DNA from: JANPEZ01 sp031423155
GTDB taxonomy: Bacteria; Actinomycetota; UBA4738; HRBIN12
Length of the DNA: 64,000 bases
Direction: 5' to 3'
Assembly (NCBI GenBank): GCA_031423155.1
Contig: JANPEZ010000113.1
Location: forward strand, 16,198 to 80,197
The translations under genes were made by a program, and so were the position numbers. This document shows positions 34,416 through 42,364 of this stretch, in pieces (the first letter of the stretch is position 1; every line of letters starts with the position of its first letter). Below the pieces are notes generated by a model that saw nothing but the letters and a program-made list of their open reading frames with translations, was not told the origin of the DNA and did no database searches.

Positions 34416-35413
34416 GCGGGAGGAAGTGGCCTGGTTGCCGGGCCGTTGACGACCTCTCCGGTGGGTGTATATCGCGAACCATGGCAGGGGCAGTCCCACG
34501 CGCTCTCGGCCTCGTTCCACCCGACGGTGCATCCCATGTGGGTGCACTTGGCCGACATCACGTGAAGCCCTCCGCCATCGTCCATGAATGCGGCGAGCTT
34601 CTCCCCTTGCTGGACGATGATCCCCCCCTGGCCGGGCCGCAGCTCTGAAACCGCCTGGGTGACCGTGCGGCAGATCAGCACGTCGCCGGTCGCGTACTCG
34701 CTGACCTTGGCGGGGACGGAACCGAGCAGGAAGCGCTTGGCTCCGGTCATCCCCTTGTTGCCGACGATGATCAGATCGGCCCCGCACCCCTCGGCCGATT
34801 CCAGGATCTGCTCGGCGGGATCGCCCTCGAGTATCGAGACATCGGTAGGTGTGTCACCGGCGTAGACCGCGATCGTGTCCGCAGTGATGAGCTCTCCGGT
34901 CTTGGGATGGCCAACGAAGACCAGCGTCACCGACGCGCCGAGTGACTCGGCCAGATCGAAGCCCTTTCGCGCGGCCCTGTCGGCCGTTGGAGACCCGTCC
35001 GTAGCGATCACGACCTTGCCGTAGACGGATCCGCCCCGCTCCTTCGGACCCGAGACGATCAGGATGTCGCAAGGTGCGTGGTGGGAGAGCTTGTGGGCAA
35101 CCTGACCAAGCAGGAACTCGTGACCACGCCCTCCCGAGATGACCAGGAGTCCCGCATCCTTCTCCTCGGCCAGATCGGCGAGTGCCTCCGCGGCTATGCC
35201 TTCACGCAGCTCCACGGAGAGCTTCTTGACGCCCGCTTCCTCGGCCGGAGCCACGGCCGTTCGAAGGATCTCCTCGGCGCCGGAGCGCTGCTCGAAGACA
35301 TGCGCGACGATCAGTTCGGCTCTGCCGGCCTTGGCGAGAGCGATGGCCACTGCCCCCGCATGAGCCGAAGCCTCAGAGCCATCGGTACCGAGCAGGATCC
35401 GTTTATAGGCCAT
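34412..35413 (-). CDS. USP-USP-Rieske fusion protein
   Basis: A 333-residue cytosolic fusion. Two universal stress protein domains (about 1-122 and 131-250) are followed by a Rieske [2Fe-2S] domain (about 258-333). The second USP has the ATP-binding pattern GNKGMTGAKRFLLGS (218-232); the first has only a partial version (GGRGHEFLLGQVA). The Rieske domain is complete: Cys290-x-His292 and Cys308-x-x-His311 as ligands, with Cys295 and Cys310 placed for the disulfide found in bc1-type Rieske proteins. There is no signal peptide or membrane anchor. GGAGG is about 11 bases before the ATG. It may link an ATP- or stress-sensing module to redox state. The fold calls are firm; the fusion is unusual to me. 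Confidence 0.88.
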   Translation of the reverse strand: MAYKRILLGTDGSEASAHAGAVAIALAKAGRAELIVAHVFEQRSGAEEILRTAVAPAEEAGVKKLSVELREGIAAEALADLAEEKDAGLLVISGGRGHEFLLGQVAHKLSHHAPCDILIVSGPKERGGSVYGKVVIATDGSPTADRAARKGFDLAESLGASVTLVFVGHPKTGELITADTIAVYAGDTPTDVSILEGDPAEQILESAEGCGADLIIVGNKGMTGAKRFLLGSVPAKVSEYATGDVLICRTVTQAVSELRPGQGGIIVQQGEKLAAFMDDGGGLHVMSAKCTHMGCTVGWNEAESAWDCPCHGSRYTPTGEVVNGPATRPLPPA

Positions 35414-35474
35414 CTTCTAAGTACCTCCGGGGTCGGCCGAACGCTAGCAGAAGGTCCGTCGAGGAAGCCATCGG

Positions 35475-35480
35475 TACCAT
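35475..35480 (+). promoter_or_regulatory. -10 box (TACCAT) for serC, leaderless
   Basis: TACCAT ends seven bases before ATG 35488, in favour of this start over the ATG at 35479, which lies inside the box. Confidence 0.42.
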
Positions 35481-35487
35481 GGGTTGC

Positions 35488-36588
35488 ATGATGACCCGCG
35501 CCTTCAACTTCTCGGCAGGTCCAGCGGTCCTTCCCGAAAGGGTCCTACTCGAGGCTCAGGCCACCTTGCTGGCGCTGCCGGCCTCGGGGTTCTCGCCGCT
35601 GGAGATGTCTCACAGATCCCCCTGGTTCGAGGAAGTCATCGCGGAAGCCGAGGCCAACCTTCGGGGTCTGCTGACGATCCCGGCGAACTACAGGGTGCTC
35701 TTCCTACAGGGTGGGGCGAGCCTTCAGTTCTCCATGGTTCCTATGAACCTGCTGCGGGGCAGCGGCTCTCGAGCCGAGTACGTCGTCACGGGTTCGTGGG
35801 GCACCAGGGCGGTGAAGGAGGCGGCCATCGAGGGAGAGGTCGTAACGATCTGGACCGGGGAGGCATCCGGCTTCGACCGGACGCCGAGCCCTTCCGAGCT
35901 TTCCCCTTCTGGGGACGCGGCCTACCTGCACTTCACTTCCAACGAAACCATCCAGGGCGTGGAGTTCCCGCCATCGGTTCAACCGGAGCCGGACGGCCAG
36001 GTGCCCCTGGTGTGCGACGCGTCCTCGGATCTGCTATCGCGGCCCGTAGAGATCGGGCGCTACGGGTTGGTCTACGCGGGCGCGCAGAAGAACGCGGGTT
36101 CGGCAGGACTGACCATCGTCATCATCCGAGAAGACCTGCTCGAGCGCGCTCCCGATGACCTGCCCACCATGCTCGCCTACCGCACGCACGCCGATGCCGG
36201 TTCGCTGTACAACACTCCGCCGGTCTTCTCGGTCTACATCCTTATGCTCGTGACACGCTGGCTCCGCGACGACATCGGCGGCCTGGAGAAGATGGCGGCG
36301 CTCAACGAGGAGTAGGATGCACTGGTCTACCAGCAGATCGACGGATCGGCCGGCTACTACCGAGGTCACGCCGAGCCGGACTCACGCAGTCGCATGAACG
36401 TCACGTGGCGACTGCAGAACGAGGAGCTGGAACGCCGGTTCATCTCCGAGGCCGCCGAAGCCGGGCTCATCGAGCTGAAGGGCCACCGTTCGGTCGGCGG
36501 CATCCGCGCCTCGATCTACAACGCCATGCCGCGCGAAGGCGTCGAGGCCTTGGCCGAGTTCATGAGCGACTTCGCATCCAAGAGCTAG
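35488..36588 (+). pseudogene. serC: Phosphoserine aminotransferase gene interrupted by an in-frame amber codon
   Basis: Read through, the frame gives a 366-residue class V PLP enzyme of the serine and pyridoxal phosphate pathways: FNFSAGPAVLP start, LQGGASLQF, AGAQKNAGSAG with the PLP Lys201, YNTPPVFSVY, then a C-terminal part YYRGHAEPDSRSRMNVTW and GHRSVGGIRASIYNAMP. TAG at 36313-36315 (residue 276) interrupts it within LNEE-stop-DALVYQQID, where family members normally have Lys or similar, so one AAG-to-TAG change explains it. The first part alone (275 residues) lacks the conserved C-terminal domain and should not work. It could be a true null, an assembly error, or suppression. Confidence 0.85.
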
Positions 36589-36606
36589 AACCCAGGCAGG
36601 GACCCC

Positions 36607-37626
36607 TCAGGGGCGCGCATCAGGTCCCGCCTCCCTCTTGGCAGCTCCCGAGAGCGAGGAGGCCGGCCCGACGCGAGCGGTGGAGACGGCCGCTTGGGCA
36701 TCCTCGATCATGTAGATGTTCGCGTGGAACCGTGAGGTACACGAAGCCCGCGCCAAGATGACGTCATCGGCATCCACGCCGTCGCCGGCGACGCCCAGCC
36801 TTCCGCTCAGATCGAAACCGGGGTCCAAGGTGACGACCGAGACCGGGTCGCCGCCGAGCGCGGGGTTCCACCGCATGATGTGGACGTCCTCGCCGCACGC
36901 GGGGCCGCTGCTCGCGTAGTAGATGTTCCCCGTCGTCGAGGACACGGCCGCGTAGTACTGCTCTCTGCCCGGATTCGGGACCTTCGCTTTCGTCTCGGCA
37001 GCGATGTCGTAATACCAGACGTTGCATCCGGTCCCGACGCACTTGGTCCACGTCGCGTAGTCCTCGGTGAGCTCCTCCGGGTAGATGCAGGAACACCGAT
37101 TCCTCGCCCAGTCCAGAAGGACGGTCGTCTTGGCCACGCGATCGAAGAGCAGAACCTTCCACAGCGAGTCGTTGCCCCGGAAGTTGTTACGCCCGAAGAG
37201 CAGGTGGGTGGAAGATGCGCTGGGGGCCCATTCCCAGAGGGTCGTGTTGACCGCTCGCGGGGCTATCGAGGAGGCCCCGGTCGCCATGTCGAACATCCCT
37301 ATCCAGGATCCGCCGCCGGAGATCTCCTGGTAGACCGTCTCGGTCGTGTTTCCGTTGATGCCGCCCGGAAATCCCAGCGAACCTTTCGAGTTCATCTTGA
37401 TGCGGGTTCCGCCTGCGAGCGGCTGAGACCAGGCGTTGTACCGCCGGTGATCTCGTGCAAGAGGCTCGGACCAGGTCAGATAGGTGGTATTCGCGTCGGC
37501 GAGCGTCTGGTCGAGCGGTCCCGTCTTCAGGGGCACCAGAGCTGATCCGGCCGTCGACGGGGTGATCGATACCACCAGGAACGTGACGGAGATGATCGCC
37601 GAGCCGATCGCGCGCAACGGATGCAT
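36607..37626 (-). CDS. Secreted TolB-like beta-propeller protein of unknown function
   Basis: A 339-residue exported protein. A signal peptide (about 4-27, ending ITPSTAGSA) leads into propeller-like repeats of Trp/Tyr strands: TYLTWSEPLARDHRRYN, TTLWEWAPSASSTHLLFGRN, YATWTKCVGTGCNVWYYDIA, NIYYASSGPACGEDVHIMRW. Several cysteine pairs fit an extracellular location. The ATG at 37626 has a strong AGGGAGG ribosome site. I do not recognise a specific family. It is the first of several exported proteins in this region. Confidence 0.7.
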   Translation of the reverse strand: MHPLRAIGSAIISVTFLVVSITPSTAGSALVPLKTGPLDQTLADANTTYLTWSEPLARDHRRYNAWSQPLAGGTRIKMNSKGSLGFPGGINGNTTETVYQEISGGGSWIGMFDMATGASSIAPRAVNTTLWEWAPSASSTHLLFGRNNFRGNDSLWKVLLFDRVAKTTVLLDWARNRCSCIYPEELTEDYATWTKCVGTGCNVWYYDIAAETKAKVPNPGREQYYAAVSSTTGNIYYASSGPACGEDVHIMRWNPALGGDPVSVVTLDPGFDLSGRLGVAGDGVDADDVILARASCTSRFHANIYMIEDAQAAVSTARVGPASSLSGAAKREAGPDARP

Positions 37627-37695
37627 GAGTGCCTCCCTGAAGAGTCGGATCGGCGCATCCTCGCACGAGGTGTCTGTCGAAGACAACCCCTCTCG

Positions 37696-39054
37696 TTAGG
37701 CCCCCACCAGCTCGTCGGCCGCCTCGGCGTAGACCTGCGTGTGACGATCCACGTCCTCGGTCGTCGTCGCCGGAGACATCAAGGCCATGTTGTGGAACGG
37801 CGTCAGGAGCACCCCGCGGTTCAACATGTAGAGGTGGATCAGAGCATCGAGCTCCTCGTCCTGTCCGGCCGCCGCCTCCACGCCGTCGTGAGCGGGATTC
37901 GGGCGGAAGAGGTACTCGGCCCGGCACCCCAGTCTGATGATGTGCCAAGGTAGCTCGTGAGAGGCGATGACTCCCTCGACACCTTCGGTGAAACGCACGG
38001 CCAGCTGCTCCATACGTTCGAACGCGGCATCGGTCAGTACCTCGCCGAGGGTCACGCGCATGGCGGCGATGGAGAGAGCATTGCCCGCAAGCGTTCCTCC
38101 GACCCCGCCGACATCGGCCTCGTGCCAGAAGGTTGCCGCGATCACTCGATCGGCGATCTCCTCGGTCATGCCGTAGGCAGCCGAGGGAACGCCCGATCCG
38201 AGGGTCTTGCCGATCGTGAGGAAGTCCGGCTTGAGCCCGTACCTGGCCGTGTAGCCGCCCGGACCGGCGCAGATCGTGTGAGTCTCGTCGATGATGAGCA
38301 GCACGTCGTACTTCGTGCACAGCTGCCTGATCCCCTCGTGGTAACCCTCGTCCGGCAGCACGATGCCGATGTTCGTAAGGGCCGGCTCGAACAAGCAGCA
38401 GGCAACGTCGCCCTCGGCGAACGCGCGTTCCAGCGCGCCGAGGTCGTTGAACGGCACCACCCTGGTGGTCAGGTCGACATCGAAGGCGGGGCCGATGCTG
38501 CCGTGGCGACTCACCGTCCGCCCGTTCTCATCGAGCGTGGCGAAGGTCTCGTCCACGCTTCCGTGGTAGTTCCAATCGTGGACGACGACCTTGCTGCGTC
38601 CTGTGATCTGGCGGGCGGTACGAAGAACGAAACGGTTCGCGTCGGTCGCCGTCAGACAGAACTGCCAGAAGCGGAGCCCGAACCGCCTCCGCATCTCGTC
38701 ACCGACCCAGATCGCGTCCTGCGTGGGCAGCATCGTCGTGATGCCGCGGCCGGACTGTTCGGCTATCGCGTCGACGGCCACCTTCGGGGAGTGGCCGGCC
38801 ATGGCTCCGGTATCGCCCAGGCAGAGGTCAACATAGGAGTTGCCATCCACGTCCGTGAAGCGGGCACCTTCGGCGACATCGACGAAGACGGGGTGGTCTC
38901 CCGGCCATCTGGTCATCCAGTTCATCGGCACGCCGTACAGAAGGGAGCCCTGTGCCTGGGCGAACAGCTCTCTGGACCTGGGGTGTAGCTCGCGGAAACT
39001 CTCCCGCTCGCGCTCCATCAAGGATGCGATCCGGGATCTGTCGATGGTCTTCAA
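37696..39054 (-). CDS. Class III PLP aminotransferase (glutamate-1-semialdehyde aminomutase-like)
   Basis: A 452-residue PLP enzyme of fold type I. It has VFVDVAEGARFTDVDGNSYVDL, the cofactor Asp in LLIIDETHTI and the Schiff-base lysine in FLTIGKTLGSGVPSAAYGM. The HWN-rich region VVVHDWNYHGSVDETFA resembles the GSA-aminomutase/beta-amino acid subgroup. True HemL is unlikely, because the N-terminal part is longer and no haem genes are nearby. The start is TTG at 39054 with AGGAGG five to six bases upstream. A TAGACT box near 39094 would give a short leader. The substrate is unknown. Confidence 0.85.
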   Translation of the reverse strand: MKTIDRSRIASLMERERESFRELHPRSRELFAQAQGSLLYGVPMNWMTRWPGDHPVFVDVAEGARFTDVDGNSYVDLCLGDTGAMAGHSPKVAVDAIAEQSGRGITTMLPTQDAIWVGDEMRRRFGLRFWQFCLTATDANRFVLRTARQITGRSKVVVHDWNYHGSVDETFATLDENGRTVSRHGSIGPAFDVDLTTRVVPFNDLGALERAFAEGDVACCLFEPALTNIGIVLPDEGYHEGIRQLCTKYDVLLIIDETHTICAGPGGYTARYGLKPDFLTIGKTLGSGVPSAAYGMTEEIADRVIAATFWHEADVGGVGGTLAGNALSIAAMRVTLGEVLTDAAFERMEQLAVRFTEGVEGVIASHELPWHIIRLGCRAEYLFRPNPAHDGVEAAAGQDEELDALIHLYMLNRGVLLTPFHNMALMSPATTTEDVDRHTQVYAEAADELVGA

Positions 39055-39207
39055 GAGAGCCTCCTGCTGGGTCCGAGAGCGGCCGACAGTCTACAGACAG
39101 GCCCCCTTAGGCCGGCAAAGCTCCCCAGGGGCTGATCCCGGCCGACTTGTGTCGGCGACGCCGAGCGGTGTAAACCCATACCCACTTCGAACCGAGAGGG
39201 AACCCTG

Positions 39208-39708
39208 ATGCTGGTGGCCGGCGCGAGAACCGTCATGCTCGTGCTGTGCCTGGTCGTGGCCGGGTGCGCCCGTACATCGGGACAGGGCGCCGACCCTTTG
39301 GCGGATGCCTCGACGGCTTCCTCCGCCCCTCTTCCCGATCCGGTGGGTCCGACCGACTGCGCCCCCGTATCGGAGAATCGGCCCCTGGGAAGTGGAACCG
39401 AGATCCATGCCGCGGAGGGACCCGACTCCCATGTGTGGGCCCTGGTCCCCGGCACGCTGCCATTGTCGGCCGGTTCTGCGGTGAGGATCCTTTGGAGCAT
39501 CAACGGAGGAACGCGACTGCGCTTGACGGCAGTGGGTCCCGACGGGTCGCTCCTCGAACCAGACGAAAGCTACTTCGATGCCGGGGTCCTGTGGGACAGG
39601 CCTGGATCGACATGGGCGAGCGTCTTCACCTTCCCTGAAGCGGGTTGCTGGAGGATCATCGCCGAGCGCGGGGGCAAACACGGCGACGTCTGGCTGCTGG
39701 TGGCCTGA
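39208..39708 (+). CDS. Small lipoprotein of unknown function
   Basis: A 166-residue exported lipoprotein. Hydrophobic start and lipobox VVAGC place the lipid on Cys20. The rest is a compact beta-rich domain with SHVWALVPGTLPLSAGSAVRI and TFPEAGCWRIIAERGGKHGDVWLLV; such an ending, with a Cys and the GCWR...G-xVWL pattern, occurs in several actinobacterial lipoproteins of unknown role. The ATG has a purine-rich GAGAGGGA site. The start lies divergent from the aminotransferase gene. Confidence 0.72.
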   Translation: MLVAGARTVMLVLCLVVAGCARTSGQGADPLADASTASSAPLPDPVGPTDCAPVSENRPLGSGTEIHAAEGPDSHVWALVPGTLPLSAGSAVRILWSINGGTRLRLTAVGPDGSLLEPDESYFDAGVLWDRPGSTWASVFTFPEAGCWRIIAERGGKHGDVWLLVA

Positions 39709-39710
39709 GC

Positions 39711-40697
39711 CTAGGCCGGAGCACCGTGGCAGGACTTGACCCCTGAATCTTCGAAGGTTGCGTCGAGGGCAGGCACGAACCGCCACACGTACGAGGTCGG
39801 TCGCAGCGACATCCGAAGTACCCCGAAGGCCGAATCGTTGTGACTAGCGCTGTGCGGCTCGGCTCTATCGATCTCGTAGTGCATCGCACCCCCGGTACCG
39901 ACGACGAACTCCTGTATGCCCATCGCCGGATCAAGCGAGCCGTCCGGCCTCTGGCGAAGGAACCTCTCATAGGAATGGTCGTGCCCGTTCAGGACGACAT
40001 CGGCTCCATGCCTATATAGGAGCCGCCAGAACGGCAGAACGGAGTTGTCGTCGCCATGAGGGCCGGAGCTGAATCGCGGATGGTGCCAGTAGGCCAGGGT
40101 GCACTCGGCCGAGCTGGCCTTGAGATCGGCCTTGAGCCACTCGCGCTGCGCCGATCCCACCCTGCACCCCACGCGGTAGCAGTTGGAGTTCAAAGCGATC
40201 AGATGCCAGGCACCGAGATCGTAGCTGTACCAGCCTTCCCCGGCGCTACCAGCCGCTGACCCGAAGTAGGTGAAGTACCCCGCGGCCCGCGATGAGGACT
40301 CGTACTCGTGGTTTCCGGGAACTGGTCGGGTCAGGTCCAGCAGGGTCCCCCAACTGAGGGCGTAGGAATGTCGGAACTTCCAGAGGGTCCCGTTGCTGTA
40401 TTGCTCGTCGCCGAGGGGAAGCACGGCCGTCGGGTCGATGGACTCGATAACCTCCAGGGTTGCGGCGGCCCGGCAGTAGCTACCGGACCCCAGCCCTTCT
40501 CGGAACAAGGGCGACCTGGGGTCGCAGGCGATGTCGCCGGCGGCGGCGATGACCGGTGGGCCAGAGGCGGGAACCGCGCTCGTGTCCGCCGCAAGCACCT
40601 GTGGACCGCCGGAGGCGAGCAAGACTAGACAGGCGACGGGAGCCAGGATGCGTGCGAAGCGCCTCAACCGGCGAGCGCGATCAGGAGGATAGGTCAA
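39711..40697 (-). CDS. Secreted metallophosphoesterase (purple acid phosphatase-like)
   Basis: A 328-residue exported phosphohydrolase. A signal peptide (about 12-36, ending VLAADT) precedes the calcineurin-like domain, with the metal motifs AAGDIACD, LGDEQY, PVPGNHEY, YWHHPRFSS and NGHDHSYERF, all complete. It should remove phosphate from an extracellular substrate. The start is TTG at 40697, six bases after TAGTCT, a leaderless arrangement; no better ATG or GTG lies nearby. The upstream gene ends 17 bases before, on the same strand. Confidence 0.9.
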   Translation of the reverse strand: MTYPPDRARRLRRFARILAPVACLVLLASGGPQVLAADTSAVPASGPPVIAAAGDIACDPRSPLFREGLGSGSYCRAAATLEVIESIDPTAVLPLGDEQYSNGTLWKFRHSYALSWGTLLDLTRPVPGNHEYESSSRAAGYFTYFGSAAGSAGEGWYSYDLGAWHLIALNSNCYRVGCRVGSAQREWLKADLKASSAECTLAYWHHPRFSSGPHGDDNSVLPFWRLLYRHGADVVLNGHDHSYERFLRQRPDGSLDPAMGIQEFVVGTGGAMHYEIDRAEPHSASHNDSAFGVLRMSLRPTSYVWRFVPALDATFEDSGVKSCHGAPA

Positions 40698-40703
40698 GAC
40701 CCA

Positions 40704-40709
40704 AGACTA
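40704..40709 (-). promoter_or_regulatory. -10 box (TAGTCT) for the metallophosphoesterase gene, leaderless with a TTG start
   Basis: TAGTCT ends six bases before TTG 40697. Confidence 0.45.
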
Positions 40710-40713
40710 GCGC

Positions 40714-42225
40714 TCAGCTGGGATCCGCCGTTCGATACAGACTCAGTATGCGCTCGAAAGCCGGATCTGCAGGCACCGGACCGAACCCTCCCTCAGCTAC
40801 TGCATCTACGAGCCCACCTATCGACCCCGGATCGGCGGCCGAGAGCAGGAAGGAGGAGGGCTCGAAGGCGCTCGAAGCCACAGCCGGAGAAGTCAGCAGT
40901 GCCGACCCCATGCCCGGCTCGTCCGGATCGGGATCGGGCAGAACCAGCAGCGCGCTCACCGCGCTGCGCTCTCCCGCAGAGTCCCCAGGCTTGTTGACCA
41001 GACAGCCCGACCCCACGATCGTGATACAGGGACCGAAATCAGCTGCGGGTCCGGGGGGATCTACCCACATCACCGTTCCGCCGCCACCATCGAGGTTGAT
41101 CGCGTAGTAGGCGCCCTGCTTGATGAACTCGGCAGCGAAAGCCTTCAGCGTCATCCCACTTGACCAGGTGGAAGCGCGCCTCCCGTCGACCGTCATGATG
41201 ATGACCTTGCAGACACCGGAGTGATCGGGCACGCATCCCTCAGTGATCCCGACGCCGGTCCGCGGGTTGTTCTTGTAGAAGTAGCTCGCGCCCGCGGTGG
41301 AAGGCGGACCGACGTTGATCCCAGCGTCCACCAGGAGAGGCTGTCCTCCGATGACATCGACCACTCCGGGCCAACCCGTCGCCTTCCAGGTGATGGTGAC
41401 CTTGTCGCCGGGCTCGAGGGCCTTCACGAGCGCTGAGGCCGCCGAGCTGGCCTTGCGGGCCGTGAGGATGACCTTGCCGTTCGGCCCGAAGGTCGGCGCC
41501 GAGGTTGGGCACGGCGAGTCCTGATGGTCGACGGTGTACGTCCTGCTTACAGCGGCCTTCCCGACGGAACTCCACTTAGGCGCGGTGGGATCCCTGAGCA
41601 CTGCAGAACAGACGCTGTCGGGCGCCTTGTAGGCGTTGTTCCCCACCGGCGTGAAGGCCGCGATCTCCCCACCCGAAGGGTCACCGGCGTTCCAGCGGTC
41701 GACCTTGAAACTATTGACTAGGATGCCGGCTCGCTTCGTCGTCGTGTTTACGACCTCATCCGGACGGCGTGCATACGCGTTGACCTCGTCCTTAGCGAGG
41801 GCGAACCCGGTTCCTTCCATGATGCCGGTGGTGCGAAGGTCGGCGTCGATCGCGTTGAAGTGGGCGGGACCGCCGTCCTGGTTGTAGTCCCCGTTGACGG
41901 CCACGACGGCGCCCGCATCCTGGCCGATCTGGCTCGGCTTCTTGTAGGAACCGAAGTTGGCCGAGGGCGTCCCCACCTCTACGGTTGCCGGGTTCGGCGC
42001 CGGAGTGATGGTCACCACCCGCAGCTCGTTCGGCGTGGAATAATGGATCGAGAGCAGCTCTACCCCGGGGGCGAGCGTGTACGGACCCCGCTTGACGACC
42101 ATCGGCGTGACCGCCCGCACCGAAACCGGGGCGAGCGAGGCAAAAACCAAGGCGCCCAGGGTCGCAGCGCAAGAGGCGGTCTTGAAGATCCTCCGGCCAC
42201 GCCGGGTGCTGGGGAGTCGGCTCAC
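40714..42225 (-). CDS. Secreted phosphodiester glycosidase (NAGPA-like) protein
   Basis: A 503-residue exported protein. A signal peptide (about 12-38) ends SVRAVT. The NAGPA domain (about 45-430) shows VVAVNGDYNQDGGP, NPRTGVGITEG, VIIMTVDGRRASTWSSGMTL and YYAINLDGGGGTVMWVD, the family core; the glycine-rich LDGGGGT segment is the best sign. A long low-complexity tail follows (about 435-503). The family includes the human uncovering enzyme and bacterial exopolysaccharide-linked members, so cleavage of a phosphodiester-linked sugar is likely. The GTG start at 42225 has a GAAGGGA site upstream. Confidence 0.87.
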   Translation of the reverse strand: MSRLPSTRRGRRIFKTASCAATLGALVFASLAPVSVRAVTPMVVKRGPYTLAPGVELLSIHYSTPNELRVVTITPAPNPATVEVGTPSANFGSYKKPSQIGQDAGAVVAVNGDYNQDGGPAHFNAIDADLRTTGIMEGTGFALAKDEVNAYARRPDEVVNTTTKRAGILVNSFKVDRWNAGDPSGGEIAAFTPVGNNAYKAPDSVCSAVLRDPTAPKWSSVGKAAVSRTYTVDHQDSPCPTSAPTFGPNGKVILTARKASSAASALVKALEPGDKVTITWKATGWPGVVDVIGGQPLLVDAGINVGPPSTAGASYFYKNNPRTGVGITEGCVPDHSGVCKVIIMTVDGRRASTWSSGMTLKAFAAEFIKQGAYYAINLDGGGGTVMWVDPPGPAADFGPCITIVGSGCLVNKPGDSAGERSAVSALLVLPDPDPDEPGMGSALLTSPAVASSAFEPSSFLLSAADPGSIGGLVDAVAEGGFGPVPADPAFERILSLYRTADPS

Positions 42226-42364
42226 GCGTTGGTTCCCTTCGGATGTCTGCGGATGCTTCTTGGAAGAGGGACGCAGAGTAGCGCGAAATGACTAGGCGAG
42301 GAACCCCGCCGAAAGTCCTAGGCCACTAGATGCTGGGGTCGGGCGACGAGGATCTCGAGCGCAC

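Noticed and set aside
36589..36606. Terminator after serC (CCCC-TCA-GGGG)
   Set aside because: Only four base pairs with a three-base loop and no U tract.
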